Assembly (NCBI RefSeq): GCF_040760005.1
Contig: NZ_CP099760.1
Span: 5,646,501 to 5,710,500 of the forward strand
Direction of reading: 5' to 3'
DNA length: 64,000 bases
Origin: Pseudomonas sp. stari2
GTDB lineage: Bacteria > Pseudomonadota > Gammaproteobacteria > Pseudomonadales > Pseudomonadaceae
Of this stretch, positions 8,309 through 16,814 are shown in pieces. The notes beneath the pieces are model-generated. The model had not been told where the DNA came from and ran no database searches. It was given only the letters and a program-made list of their open reading frames with translations. The translations under genes were made by a program, and so were the position numbers. Each line of letters starts with the position of its first letter. Position 1 is the first letter of the stretch.

Positions 8309-9187
8309 TCAGCGCCGGCTCTGCTGCCACGCTGCCGCCAGTCCGCTGCAACAGATCACCGCGATCCCAATGACCGTCATCAGGGTCGGTGTGTGATTGA
8401 ACAGCAGCCAGCCCAACAACCCCGCAAACACAATCTGGCAATAGCCGAACGGCGCCAGCAAGGCCGGGGCGGCATGGCGGAACGCCTGGGTCAAAAACAG
8501 GTGAGCGGTCATTCCGCAGCTGCCCAGCGCCAGCATCAACAACCCATGCTTCAGGCTCGGCGTCTGCCAGAAAAACGGCACCAGTGCACTCATCACCAAC
8601 GTGTTGCACAACCCGGCAAAAAAGTTGCTGGTGGTCGGGCTGTCCACTTCCGCGAGTTTGCGGGTGAGCAGTTGATAGAAGCAGAAAAACAGTGCGGAAC
8701 AGAATGGCAACAGCACCGCCGGCGTGAACAGTTCACCGCCGGGATGAACGATGATCAAGACGCCGATGAACCCGCAAATCACCGCGATCCACTGCCCCCG
8801 CGTCACCCGCTCCTTGAGCAACGGCACCGACAGCGCCGTGACCAGCACCGGTGCGAGAAAATTGACGGCCGTGGCTTCGGCCAGCGGGATATACAACAGT
8901 GCCGTGGTGAAAAACAGGCTGGTGCCCAGCAGGCACAACGCCCGCGCCAACTGCCACAACGGACGTTTGGTGCGCAGTACGCGCAGCCCGGACTGCGGCA
9001 GGAAAATTCCCGCCATCAGCAGCGTGTGTACCAGATAGCGCGCCCATACCACCATGATGATCGGATAAAAACCCGAGAGGTATTTCGACAGCGCGTCGTG
9101 ACTGGAGAACAGGAAGGTTGCCACGACAATCAGCAAGATCCCTTTGAAGGGCTGGTTGAAACCGGAAAGCGGAGTGCTGACAGTCAT
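8309..9187 (-). CDS. EamA-family (drug/metabolite) transporter
   Basis: A 292-residue inner-membrane protein with about ten hydrophobic segments and two EamA-like repeats (VVATFLFSSHDALSKYLSGF opens the first; a second begins near residue 150). It is the last gene of a minus-strand set: Gfo/Idh/MocA dehydrogenase, TIM-barrel isomerase, then 66 bases, then this gene. Most likely it moves the substrate or product of that pathway; direction and substrate cannot be read from sequence. Confidence 0.85.
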   Translation of the reverse strand: MTVSTPLSGFNQPFKGILLIVVATFLFSSHDALSKYLSGFYPIIMVVWARYLVHTLLMAGIFLPQSGLRVLRTKRPLWQLARALCLLGTSLFFTTALLYIPLAEATAVNFLAPVLVTALSVPLLKERVTRGQWIAVICGFIGVLIIVHPGGELFTPAVLLPFCSALFFCFYQLLTRKLAEVDSPTTSNFFAGLCNTLVMSALVPFFWQTPSLKHGLLMLALGSCGMTAHLFLTQAFRHAAPALLAPFGYCQIVFAGLLGWLLFNHTPTLMTVIGIAVICCSGLAAAWQQSRR

Positions 9188-9253
9188 TGGCTATCTCTGA
9201 ATGAAAAATAAACAGTGGTGAGGACACATACGCCCTCACCCCTTGAAGCAGAC

Positions 9254-10069
9254 TTAAAGCCGGGCCAACAATTCCCGCGTCCGGTCGATTGCCATTTGCG
9301 CCCTCTGCAATCCACTCACGCCTTGCTCAAGCAATTTGACCGTAGGAATTTCCAGACTCAATGGCAGGTTAGCCGGCAGGCCGCGCAACAACCCGGGCAG
9401 ATCACAATCGCCCTCGCCGGGAAACCGTCGCTCGTTGCGGGCCTGACGCAAGATCTCGGCCATGTCCGTCGGTCTCGGCCCGGCGACATCGCACAACTGT
9501 GCATAGCGCAACTGCGCAGCCGGCACATCGGTCAGATCCTCCAGCCGCGAGCCCGACCGGTCAAAGTGGAACGCATCCACGAGTACCGCACCGTTGTCAC
9601 GCCCGGCGTTATCGACAATGCGCACCGCCTGCTCAAGATTGCGCACATCGGTCCAGGGCATGAACTCCAGATGCGGATGCAAGCCATAAGGCGCTGCCAA
9701 ATCACACAGTGCCGCGAAATGATCGGTGAGTCGCAGCTCGTCGGGATCGTTACCGGCGACCAGCAACTCGCTGGCGCCGAATTCCGCACCGACGCTGAGC
9801 AGTTTCTCGAAATCGGAGACGACCGTCTGCGGTTTCAAACGCAGGATCTCCACATCGAGCACGCCGATGCCGGTGTCACGCAAACGCGCCAGTGTCTGGT
9901 GACGCAGGCCGGCATCGGCCACCAGCGGGAAGTGATATTCCTCAGGCGTCGCCGGCTCCAGACGCAGACCCACATGACTATAACCGGCACGCGCCGCCAC
10001 CTCGACCATGTCGGGTGGCGACAACTCCAGCACGGTCAGGCTGGCCAGGGACAAAATTCGCTCGCCCAT
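9254..10069 (-). CDS. sugar phosphate isomerase/epimerase family TIM barrel (single-domain QuiC-like)
   Basis: A 271-residue AP-endonuclease-2/xylose-isomerase-like barrel. Metal ligands are readable in the expected order: Glu (LEFMPW), Asp (LVDAFH), Gln (AQLCD) and Glu (LSLEIP). The stretch RRFPGEGDCDLPGLL parallels RCFPGQGEFDLPGFL of QuiC1 in the neighbouring cluster, so the two barrels look related, but this one has no VOC half. It begins two bases after the Gfo/Idh/MocA gene stop. Candidate roles are a second dehydroshikimate dehydratase, an inosose-dehydratase-like enzyme or an epimerase. The reaction cannot be assigned. Confidence 0.8.
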   Translation of the reverse strand: MGERILSLASLTVLELSPPDMVEVAARAGYSHVGLRLEPATPEEYHFPLVADAGLRHQTLARLRDTGIGVLDVEILRLKPQTVVSDFEKLLSVGAEFGASELLVAGNDPDELRLTDHFAALCDLAAPYGLHPHLEFMPWTDVRNLEQAVRIVDNAGRDNGAVLVDAFHFDRSGSRLEDLTDVPAAQLRYAQLCDVAGPRPTDMAEILRQARNERRFPGEGDCDLPGLLRGLPANLPLSLEIPTVKLLEQGVSGLQRAQMAIDRTRELLARL

Positions 10070-10071
10070 GT

Positions 10072-11133
10072 TCAGGCCTCCATCTGCGCAGGTTCGGTGG
10101 TACGTCTGCTGGCCGCTGCGTCACGAATGGCCTCGACCAGCGCCAGCGTGCGGGCGGCGTCGGCAGCACTCACCAGCGGTTCGACTTCCCGCCGCGCCAC
10201 GCGGACGAAATGCTGCAACTGCAACCGCACGGCTTCGTCAGGCGTGAACGTTTCATCGACCGACAGCAACGGCTCATGCCAACCGGCGTCCACCTGATCG
10301 GCGCTGTAATGCCAGCACTTGAGTTGCGGAAGGCTCAAGGCCCCGGCCGTTCCCGCCAGCAAGTAACAAGGCTGATCGGCCTGACGCGGATAGACCGGGT
10401 TTTCCCCGGAGTTCAACTCCCAGCTCCACGGCGCCGCCACCGCATCGGAACCGGTCAGGCTGCCCAGCGCTCCGCCATCGAATTGCAGCAGGATCGCTGC
10501 GCTGTCCTCATTGGCGAACCCGCGCACCGAACGATCGGTGATTGCCTGCACCGAACGCACTTCACCGCACAAATGACGCAGCAGATCGAGGTCGTGAATC
10601 AAATTGGTCAGCAGCATGCCCGCGCCCTCTTCGCGCCGCCACGCCGTTTCAAAATAGTGGTCGGGTTTGCGCAATTGGAACAACGCGGTCACCAGAGTCA
10701 ACCGTCCCAATGCCCCGCCCTTAACCAGCTCATGGGCGCGCACGATCAACGGATTGTGCCGCCGATGATGGCCGACCAGCACCGGCACACCACTGCGCTT
10801 CACCGCTGCCACCAGTTCCCGCGCTTCATCAAGGTTTACGCCCACCGGTTTTTCCAGCAATACCGGAATGCCAGCGGCCAGGCAGTCCAGCGCGGTGCTG
10901 ACGTGCTGATTATTCGGATTGGCGACGATGACTGCGTCTGGCCGGTTCTGCTCCAGCATCTGACGGTGATCGGCGAAATGCGCCACACCCCACTCCGCCG
11001 CCAAGGCCGGTGCAAGAGGGCCGGGATCGGCCACGGCGCACAACGTGGCCTCAGTGAGATGTTTCAGGTGCCGGTAATGCTGCTGGCCCATGTTGCCGGC
11101 GCCGATCAGGGCGATTCGAAGGGGCGGGTTCAA
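10072..11133 (-). CDS. Gfo/Idh/MocA-family NAD(P)-dependent oxidoreductase
   Basis: A 353-residue dehydrogenase of the glucose-fructose/inositol/rhizopine family. It has an N-terminal Rossmann motif (IALIGAGNMGQQHYRHLKHL), the hallmark EKPVG near residue 95, and a C-terminal alpha/beta domain with NLIHDLDLLRHLCGE. The start is TTG, with AGAGGA eight bases upstream. It is followed two bases later by the TIM-barrel gene. The pair of a MocA-type dehydrogenase and an isomerase-type barrel recalls inositol catabolism (IolG with IolE), so the substrate may be a cyclitol or related ring compound; inference only. Confidence 0.85.
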   Translation of the reverse strand: MNPPLRIALIGAGNMGQQHYRHLKHLTEATLCAVADPGPLAPALAAEWGVAHFADHRQMLEQNRPDAVIVANPNNQHVSTALDCLAAGIPVLLEKPVGVNLDEARELVAAVKRSGVPVLVGHHRRHNPLIVRAHELVKGGALGRLTLVTALFQLRKPDHYFETAWRREEGAGMLLTNLIHDLDLLRHLCGEVRSVQAITDRSVRGFANEDSAAILLQFDGGALGSLTGSDAVAAPWSWELNSGENPVYPRQADQPCYLLAGTAGALSLPQLKCWHYSADQVDAGWHEPLLSVDETFTPDEAVRLQLQHFVRVARREVEPLVSAADAARTLALVEAIRDAAASRRTTEPAQMEA

Positions 11134-11181
11134 GGTGCGATCCTCTTGTAATTGTTGTGGGAAAAGTCACTCCACAAACAA

Positions 11182-11200
11182 TTTAGAACCCAGTTCCATA
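11182..11200 (-). promoter_or_regulatory. candidate IclR-type operator, copy 1 (dehydrogenase side)
   Basis: Read toward the dehydrogenase gene this 19-mer fits TnTGGAACnnGnTTCTAAA and matches the element at 12157-12175 at 15 of 19 positions. It contains the inverted repeat GAAC-N3-GTTC. It ends 48 bases before the start of the Gfo/Idh/MocA gene. Confidence 0.5.
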
Positions 11201-11249
11201 TTCTCACACCCACCTGGCTGAAAAGTGGGCGAACAGCGCACAGCTTTGC

Positions 11250-12026
11250 TTAAACGAACAGCTCCGAGGCCAGGCTGGCCGCCGACAACTCCTCGGTAAA
11301 CGTCAGTAACAGCGGCGCCAGCTCATGCAATCGTGCCCCCGGCATCCGTGCGCTTGGCCCGGCGATGCTGAGCACGCCAATCACCCGGCCATCGGCGGGA
11401 TGTTTGACCACGGCGGCGATTGCCGAAGTGCCCACCGCCGAGCTTTCTTCCACGCAGGCATAGCCCTGTTCTCGGGCCACCCGCAGGCGTTCGAGCAGTT
11501 CAATATTGGAGCGCGGCGCGTTGGGCCCGATATCCGCCGGCACTTCCGCCCCTTGGCGCTCAACCAGCGACAACGCCTCGGCGTCGCTCATGCACGCCAG
11601 CCACGCATGGCCCGAGGCGGTGTAAAACAGCGGCGCATCGCGGCCCATGTCCGGGTCGTAACGCAGGCCGGTGCGGGCGCCCTGGGCCTTGGCAATCCAG
11701 GTCTGGCGTTCGCCGTCGATCACCCCCAGGCGCACCAGCTCACCGGTTTCCTCGGCCAGGCGATCGAGCACCGGCTGCACGATGTCGGCACCGCTGCTCG
11801 ACAGATACTGGAAGCCCATCGCCACCAGTTTGGTCGACAGGTGATAGCGCAGTGTCTCGGGGTTCTGCCGCACGTAACCCAGGCGGATCAGTTCGGCGAG
11901 CAGGCGATGAGTCGCGCTCTTCGGAATGTCCAGTTGCTCGGCCAACGTCTGCATCGGCAGCCCGCGCGGATCACTGGTGAGGCTTTCCAGCACGCTGAAA
12001 ACCCGTTCGATTTGACTGCCGGCCAT
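11250..12026 (-). CDS. IclR-family transcriptional regulator
   Basis: A 258-residue regulator with an N-terminal winged helix (RVFSVLESLTSDPRGLPMQT, then LAEQLDIPKSATHRLLAELI) and a C-terminal GAF-like effector domain (HAWLACMSDAEA and the final GPSARMPGARLHELAPLL). The ATG at 12026 is chosen because GGGAGC precedes it and the family's N-terminus begins about there; a start 45 bases upstream is open. Encoded between the two arms of the second catabolic block, with a matching 19-base element before each arm, so it is the probable controller of both. Confidence 0.87.
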   Translation of the reverse strand: MAGSQIERVFSVLESLTSDPRGLPMQTLAEQLDIPKSATHRLLAELIRLGYVRQNPETLRYHLSTKLVAMGFQYLSSSGADIVQPVLDRLAEETGELVRLGVIDGERQTWIAKAQGARTGLRYDPDMGRDAPLFYTASGHAWLACMSDAEALSLVERQGAEVPADIGPNAPRSNIELLERLRVAREQGYACVEESSAVGTSAIAAVVKHPADGRVIGVLSIAGPSARMPGARLHELAPLLLTFTEELSAASLASELFV

Positions 12027-12156
12027 GATGAGCTCCCGGTTAAATTCCACCGATTCTAGAAGACATGCCAAGGAATGCGAAATCTGGAACCCTGTGTCCG
12101 ATTACCGCCCGGTTTGCACGTCAGCCGGTTGATCTACTTCGTCAGCACTGGTTATT

Positions 12157-12175
12157 TTCTGGAACCTGATTCTAA
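12157..12175 (+). promoter_or_regulatory. candidate IclR-type operator, copy 2 (flavoprotein side)
   Basis: Plus-strand match to TnTGGAACnnGnTTCTAAA, 28 bases before the flavoprotein ATG and in the divergent region shared with the IclR gene. A half-match GATTCTA also lies at 12051-12057 beside the regulator's own start. Confidence 0.5.
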
Positions 12176-12203
12176 AAATAACTTATTGCTGGAGCCCTTC
12201 CTG

Positions 12204-13940
12204 ATGCCTGCCCTTCCCGATATCGACTGCGACGTTCTGGTGGTCGGCTCCGGCGCCGCCGGTTTGTCGGCCGCCGTCACCGCTGCCTGGCATGGCTTGA
12301 AGGTCATCGTGGTGGAAAAGGATCCGGTGTTCGGCGGCGCCACCGCCTGGTCCGGCGGCTGGGCGTGGGTGCCGTGCAATCCACTGGCCCGGCGCGCCGG
12401 GATCGTGGAAGACGTGGAATTGCCGCGCACCTATCTGCGCCACGAACTCGGCAAGCACTACGATCCAGCCATGATTGACGCCTTCCTTGAGGCCGGCCCT
12501 CGCATGGTGGCGTTCTTCGAACAACACACCGCCCTGCAATTTGCCGACGGCAACGCCATCGCCGACATCCACGGTGAAACCCCAGGTGCAGGAACCGGCG
12601 GACGTTCGGTCATTGCCGCTCCCTATGACGGACGAAAGGTCGGGCGCCTGCTCAAGCGCCTTCGTACAACCATGCGCGAAACATCGTTCATGGGCATGCC
12701 GATCATGGCCGGCGCGGACCTGTCGGCCTTTCTCAATCTGACTCGCTCGTTGTCGGCGGCCTGGCACGTGACCCGGCGTTTCACCCGCCACCTTCTGGAT
12801 CTGGCGCTGCACGGTCGGGCGATGCAACTGGTCAACGGCGTTGCGCTGGTGGCGCGGCTGGCGAAATCCGCCGAAGACCTCGGCGTACTGCTGTGGGAGT
12901 CAGCGCCGGTGACCGAGCTGCTGCGCGACGACTCACGCATCACCGGCGCTCGCGTGAATACCGCAAAAGGCCCGGTCAATGTCCACGCACGCAAAGCCGT
13001 GGTGCTCGCGGCTGGAGGGTTCGCCAACGACATCGAACGGCGCAGGGCTTTGTTCCCTCGCACGCCCACCGGTCATGAACATTGGGCGCTGCCTCCGTTG
13101 GCCGTCAATGGCGATGGCCTGCGGCTGGGTGAAAACGTCGGAGGCCGGGTCAACACCGATGTGGTCTCGCCAGTCGCGTGGGCACCCGTCTCGCAAGTGC
13201 CGCATTCAGACGGCAGCATCGGCCATTTCCCACACATCATCGAGCGCGGCAAACCGGGGATCATCGGCGTGCTGCGCAGCGGCCAGCGCTTCGTCAACGA
13301 AGCCAACGGTTATTACGACTACGTCAGCGCCATGGTCGCCGCAACTCCCGAAGGCGAAGAGGTCGCGTCCTGGCTGATTTGTACCCGAGCTTTCCAACGG
13401 CGCTACGGGCTCGGCATGTCCCGGCCGTTTCCGGTTCCGGTGTCAGGTTTTATCCGCAGCGGTTATCTGAAAACCGGCAATACCCTTGAGGAACTGGCCA
13501 CGGCTTGCGGTATCGACCCAAAGGGCTTGCGCACCACCGTCGATGACTACAACCACCACGCCCGCCACGGCGATGACCCGCTGTTCGGGCGCGGCTCGAC
13601 CCCTTACAACCGCAAACAGGGAGACCCGAAGCAACAACCCAACCCGTGCGTGGCCCCCCTCGAACATGGCCCGTTCTTCGCCGTAAAGGTGCAGCCAGGT
13701 TGCTTCGGCACCTTCGCCGGGCTCAAGGTCAACCCGCACGCGCAAGTGCTCGACGCCGAAGACCGACCCATCGCCGGGCTCTACGCTGCAGGTGGTGACA
13801 TGGCCAGCATCATGGGCGGGCATTACCCGGCAGGTGGGATCAACCTCGGCCCGGCATTGACTTTCGGTTACATCGCGGCCCGGCACATTGCCGGCATTTC
13901 GGCATTCGAACAGGAGATCGACCATGCAGCACATCGTTAA
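12204..13940 (+). CDS. FAD-dependent oxidoreductase, 3-ketosteroid-dehydrogenase/fumarate-reductase type
   Basis: A 578-residue flavoprotein of the FAD_binding_2 family. The N-terminal dinucleotide motif is DVLVVGSGAAGLSAAV and the second FAD motif is VVLAAGGFANDIERR. The C-terminal GGHYPAGGINLGPALTFGYI strongly resembles the Tyr/Gly active-site region of 3-ketosteroid delta-1-dehydrogenases, enzymes that introduce a ring double bond. A YYDY cluster near residue 370 could supply another catalytic tyrosine. The ATG at 12204 is preceded by GGAG; an upstream in-frame start adds unrelated residues. It overlaps the aldo/keto reductase by 17 bases. Ring desaturation of an unknown substrate is inferred. 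Confidence 0.8.
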   Translation: MPALPDIDCDVLVVGSGAAGLSAAVTAAWHGLKVIVVEKDPVFGGATAWSGGWAWVPCNPLARRAGIVEDVELPRTYLRHELGKHYDPAMIDAFLEAGPRMVAFFEQHTALQFADGNAIADIHGETPGAGTGGRSVIAAPYDGRKVGRLLKRLRTTMRETSFMGMPIMAGADLSAFLNLTRSLSAAWHVTRRFTRHLLDLALHGRAMQLVNGVALVARLAKSAEDLGVLLWESAPVTELLRDDSRITGARVNTAKGPVNVHARKAVVLAAGGFANDIERRRALFPRTPTGHEHWALPPLAVNGDGLRLGENVGGRVNTDVVSPVAWAPVSQVPHSDGSIGHFPHIIERGKPGIIGVLRSGQRFVNEANGYYDYVSAMVAATPEGEEVASWLICTRAFQRRYGLGMSRPFPVPVSGFIRSGYLKTGNTLEELATACGIDPKGLRTTVDDYNHHARHGDDPLFGRGSTPYNRKQGDPKQQPNPCVAPLEHGPFFAVKVQPGCFGTFAGLKVNPHAQVLDAEDRPIAGLYAAGGDMASIMGGHYPAGGINLGPALTFGYIAARHIAGISAFEQEIDHAAHR

Positions 13941-14757
13941 CAGACAAGGACTGAACCTGCCGAAACTCGGCCTCGGCACCTGGCCGATGCTTGGCGAGGA
14001 ATGCACCCGCGCCGTGGAGCAAGCGCTGGAAGTCGGTTACCGGCACATCGACACGGCAGCCGCCTACAACAACGAAGACGCAGTCGGACAGGCGCTGGCG
14101 AATACGCCGACACCCCGCGAGCAGATCCACGTCACCACCAAGGTCTGGTGGGACCAGCTGCAACCGGATGCCATGCGCCACTCGCTGGACCGCAGCCTCA
14201 AAGCGTTGCGCAGCGAGTACGTCGACCTGTTCATGATCCATTGGCCGACCACGGATTGGGACCTGCCGCGCACTCTCGAGACCCTCGCCTCGTTCAAGGA
14301 GCAAGGTCTGGCTCGCAACATCGGCGTGGCGAATTTTCCGCTACCGTTGCTGCGAAAAGTCGTCGAGGACTACGGCATTCCTCTGTCAGCGATCCAGGTC
14401 GAATACCACGTCCTGCTCGGACAAAACGCGCTGCTCGACTACGCCCGTCAACACGATCTGGCATTGACGGCCTACACGCCGCTGGCGCGTAACAAAGTCT
14501 CGGAGATTCCACAGATTCAGCAGATCGCCGAAAAACACGGCGTGCTGCCAACTCAGGTTGCGCTGAAGTGGCTGCTGGATCAGGACAGCGTCGCGGCGAT
14601 TCCCAAGGCCAGCAGCAAAACCAATCAACTGGCCAACCTGGCCTCATTGAACGTTTGCCTTGATGATGACGACCGCGCGTTGATTGCGACACTGTCCAAA
14701 CGCGAGCGCCAGGTGAGTCCGGACTTCGCGCCGGTGTGGGATGCCTTCGACCGCTGA
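13924..14757 (+). CDS. aldo/keto reductase (2,5-diketogluconate reductase type)
   Basis: NAD(P)H-dependent carbonyl reductase of 277 residues. The catalytic tetrad is readable: Asp43 and Tyr48 in HIDTAAAYNNE, Lys73 in VTTKVWW and His106 in FMIHWP. The C-terminal IPKASSKTNQLANLASL holds the cofactor-phosphate loop. It resembles DkgB in overall sequence. The start at 13924 lies inside the end of the flavoprotein gene and is preceded by GGAG, so the two are translationally coupled. Substrate presumably an intermediate of the IclR-controlled pathway. Confidence 0.87.
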   Translation: MQHIVNRQGLNLPKLGLGTWPMLGEECTRAVEQALEVGYRHIDTAAAYNNEDAVGQALANTPTPREQIHVTTKVWWDQLQPDAMRHSLDRSLKALRSEYVDLFMIHWPTTDWDLPRTLETLASFKEQGLARNIGVANFPLPLLRKVVEDYGIPLSAIQVEYHVLLGQNALLDYARQHDLALTAYTPLARNKVSEIPQIQQIAEKHGVLPTQVALKWLLDQDSVAAIPKASSKTNQLANLASLNVCLDDDDRALIATLSKRERQVSPDFAPVWDAFDR

Positions 14758-14820
14758 GGCCTGACCCAGCAAAAGAAATCCGGCGCCGGATTGAATTCCC
14801 GACGCTCATGCTCGTCAATA

Positions 14821-14858
14821 ACAGGCCCGACTTCGCCCCGCGAGGTCGGGCCTGTTGG
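14821..14858 (+). terminator. terminator-like hairpin after aldo/keto reductase
   Basis: Perfect 11-base stem ACAGGCCCGAC / GTCGGGCCTGT around a 13-base loop, then TGGTTTG. It ends the IclR-controlled plus-strand arm. Confidence 0.65.
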
Positions 14859-14946
14859 TTTGTGTGCGAATGGACGGACGACCGGACTGGCGCCACACTC
14901 ACTCACCAGCAACACTCATCACCACGATCAGATAGAGGATTCCCAC

Positions 14947-15831
14947 ATGCTATGGAGAAAAGGCCGACGCAGTGACAACGTCGTCGATGCCCGTGGCGAT
15001 GACATGGGCGGTGGTGGCATGCGTTTCGGTGGCGGCAAGGGCCTGAGCCTCGGGGCGATTCTGCTGATCGTCGGTATCGGCTGGATTACCGGGCAGGACC
15101 CGCTGCAGATACTCGGCCAATTAACCGGGCAGATGACCGAGCAATCGGCCCCTTCTACGCAAACCCGTCACGCCCCTCCGGCCAACGATGAACAGGCCGA
15201 ATTCGTGCGCTCGATCCTCGGCGACACCGAAGACACCTGGGGCGCCATTTTCCAGCAGGCGGGCCGGCAATATAAGGATCCGACCCTGGTGCTGTTCAGC
15301 AACCGCGTCAATTCTGCCTGTGGTCTGGCAACCTCGGCCACCGGCCCGTTCTATTGCCCGGCAGACCAGAAGGTCTATCTGGACATGGCGTTCTTCCAGG
15401 AGATGGCCCAACGCTTCAAGGCCGCGGGCGACTTCGCACAGGCCTACGTGATCGCTCACGAAGTCGGACACCATGTGCAGACGCTTCTCGGCGTCTCGGC
15501 GAAAATTCAGGCCGCCCGCCAGCAAGGTCGGCAGATGCAAGGCGACGGCGGTCTGCTGGTGCGCCAGGAACTGCAAGCCGACTGCCTGGCGGGCGTCTGG
15601 GCCTACCACGCGCAGAAGCGCCTGAACTGGCTGGAGCCGGGCGACATCGAAGAGGCCTTGAACGCGGCAAACGCCATCGGTGATGATCGCCTGCAACAAC
15701 AGGGTCAGGGCCGTGTGGTGCCGGACTCATTTACTCACGGTACGTCGGCGCAAAGGGTGCGCTGGTTCAAAACCGGATTCGCCCAGGGCCAGGTTGGCCA
15801 GTGCGATACCTTTACGGCGAAAAACCTGTAA
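14947..15831 (+). CDS. ypfJ: neutral zinc metallopeptidase, YpfJ family
   Basis: A 294-residue membrane-anchored putative metallopeptidase. The N-terminus is short, charged and Gly-rich (DDMGGGGMRFGGG), followed by one hydrophobic segment (about 35-52) and an outward-facing catalytic domain. The zinc motif HEVGHH is at residues 171-176, and a third ligand is likely in ELQADCLAG near residue 210. Four cysteines in the C-terminal part could form disulfides. The ATG at 14947 is used because it begins the family-typical MLWRKGRRS. The next gene starts immediately after its stop. Peptidase activity is assumed from the motif. Confidence 0.87.
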   Translation: MLWRKGRRSDNVVDARGDDMGGGGMRFGGGKGLSLGAILLIVGIGWITGQDPLQILGQLTGQMTEQSAPSTQTRHAPPANDEQAEFVRSILGDTEDTWGAIFQQAGRQYKDPTLVLFSNRVNSACGLATSATGPFYCPADQKVYLDMAFFQEMAQRFKAAGDFAQAYVIAHEVGHHVQTLLGVSAKIQAARQQGRQMQGDGGLLVRQELQADCLAGVWAYHAQKRLNWLEPGDIEEALNAANAIGDDRLQQQGQGRVVPDSFTHGTSAQRVRWFKTGFAQGQVGQCDTFTAKNL

Positions 15832-16785
15832 ATGCATAAATGGCTGTTGGCTTTACTGTTCATCGGCGGCACCGCACAAGCGGCCGGCGTCGACGCGATC
15901 AGCCCCGGGCGCCTGCAATTGCAGGCCGGCGAAATGGCGGTGGGTATCGGCCCGGCGCCGGCGAAAATCGAGCGGGTGCTGATCGTCATTCATGGCAAGC
16001 TGCGCAACGCCGAGACCTATCGCAAGAGTGGCGAAAGCGCTGCCGAACTGGCCGGACAAACCGCCAACACCCTGGTGATCGCCCCGCAGTTTCTCAACGA
16101 AAGCGATGTGTCGCTCTACTCGTTACCCGCCAGCGTGCTGCGCTGGCAAGGCAACGACTGGATGGGCGGCGGATTATCCATAGGGCCGAATCCGCTGAGT
16201 TCCTACGCTGCACTGGACGAAATCGTCGGGCGGCTGAGTGATCGCAAGCAGTTTCCGGACGTGAAGCAGATCGTGATCTTCGGCCACTCCGGCGGCGGTC
16301 AGGTGGTGCAGCGCTATGCCCTGCTCGCCCGCGAACAACCGGCGCTCAAGGCTGAAGGCATTCGCTTGCGCTACGTGGTGGCCAACCCGTCGTCGTACGC
16401 TTATTTCAATGAACAACGGCCCGTGGCGTTCGATCACGCGCAGTGTCCGGGATTCAACCGCTGGAAGTACGGTCTGGTGGATCCGCCGATCTACTCCGGT
16501 GGACAAACGCCCGCACAGCTTGAAGGCCGTTACGTCAAACGCGAGGTGATTTATCTGTTGGGCCAGCAGGACACCGACCCGCAACACCCGGCGCTGGACA
16601 AGAGTTGCGCCGCCGAAGCGCAAGGTGCCTATCGCCTGATGCGCGGGAAGATGTTCTTCAGCTATTTGCTGCGTCGGCATCCGGAAGGGGTGAATCAGCG
16701 ACTGGTGGAAGTGCCCGGCGTCGGGCATAACGGCGACGGCATGCTGACCTCGCCGGAAGGTCAGAAAGCAATCTTCGACCAATAA
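15832..16785 (+). CDS. secreted alpha/beta-hydrolase-like protein
   Basis: A 317-residue protein with a signal peptide (about residues 1-17, MHKWLLALLFIGGTAQA). The nucleophile elbow GHSGGG puts the serine at residue 153, and VLIVIHGKLRNAETY forms the oxyanion-hole strand. A His near the C-terminus (PGVGHNGDGML) completes a plausible Ser-Asp-His triad. The ATG directly abuts the ypfJ stop, so the two form an operon. Substrate unknown; possibly a cell-envelope ester or amide. Confidence 0.75.
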   Translation: MHKWLLALLFIGGTAQAAGVDAISPGRLQLQAGEMAVGIGPAPAKIERVLIVIHGKLRNAETYRKSGESAAELAGQTANTLVIAPQFLNESDVSLYSLPASVLRWQGNDWMGGGLSIGPNPLSSYAALDEIVGRLSDRKQFPDVKQIVIFGHSGGGQVVQRYALLAREQPALKAEGIRLRYVVANPSSYAYFNEQRPVAFDHAQCPGFNRWKYGLVDPPIYSGGQTPAQLEGRYVKREVIYLLGQQDTDPQHPALDKSCAAEAQGAYRLMRGKMFFSYLLRRHPEGVNQRLVEVPGVGHNGDGMLTSPEGQKAIFDQ

Positions 16786-16814
16786 AAAACGGGGGCCGAA
16801 GCCCCCGTTTTTTT
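16785..16814. terminator. strong bidirectional rho-independent terminator
   Basis: AAAAAACGGGGGC / GCCCCCGTTTTTTT: an A/T-flanked GC stem that gives a T tract on both strands, between the converging hydrolase and HAD genes. Confidence 0.9.
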
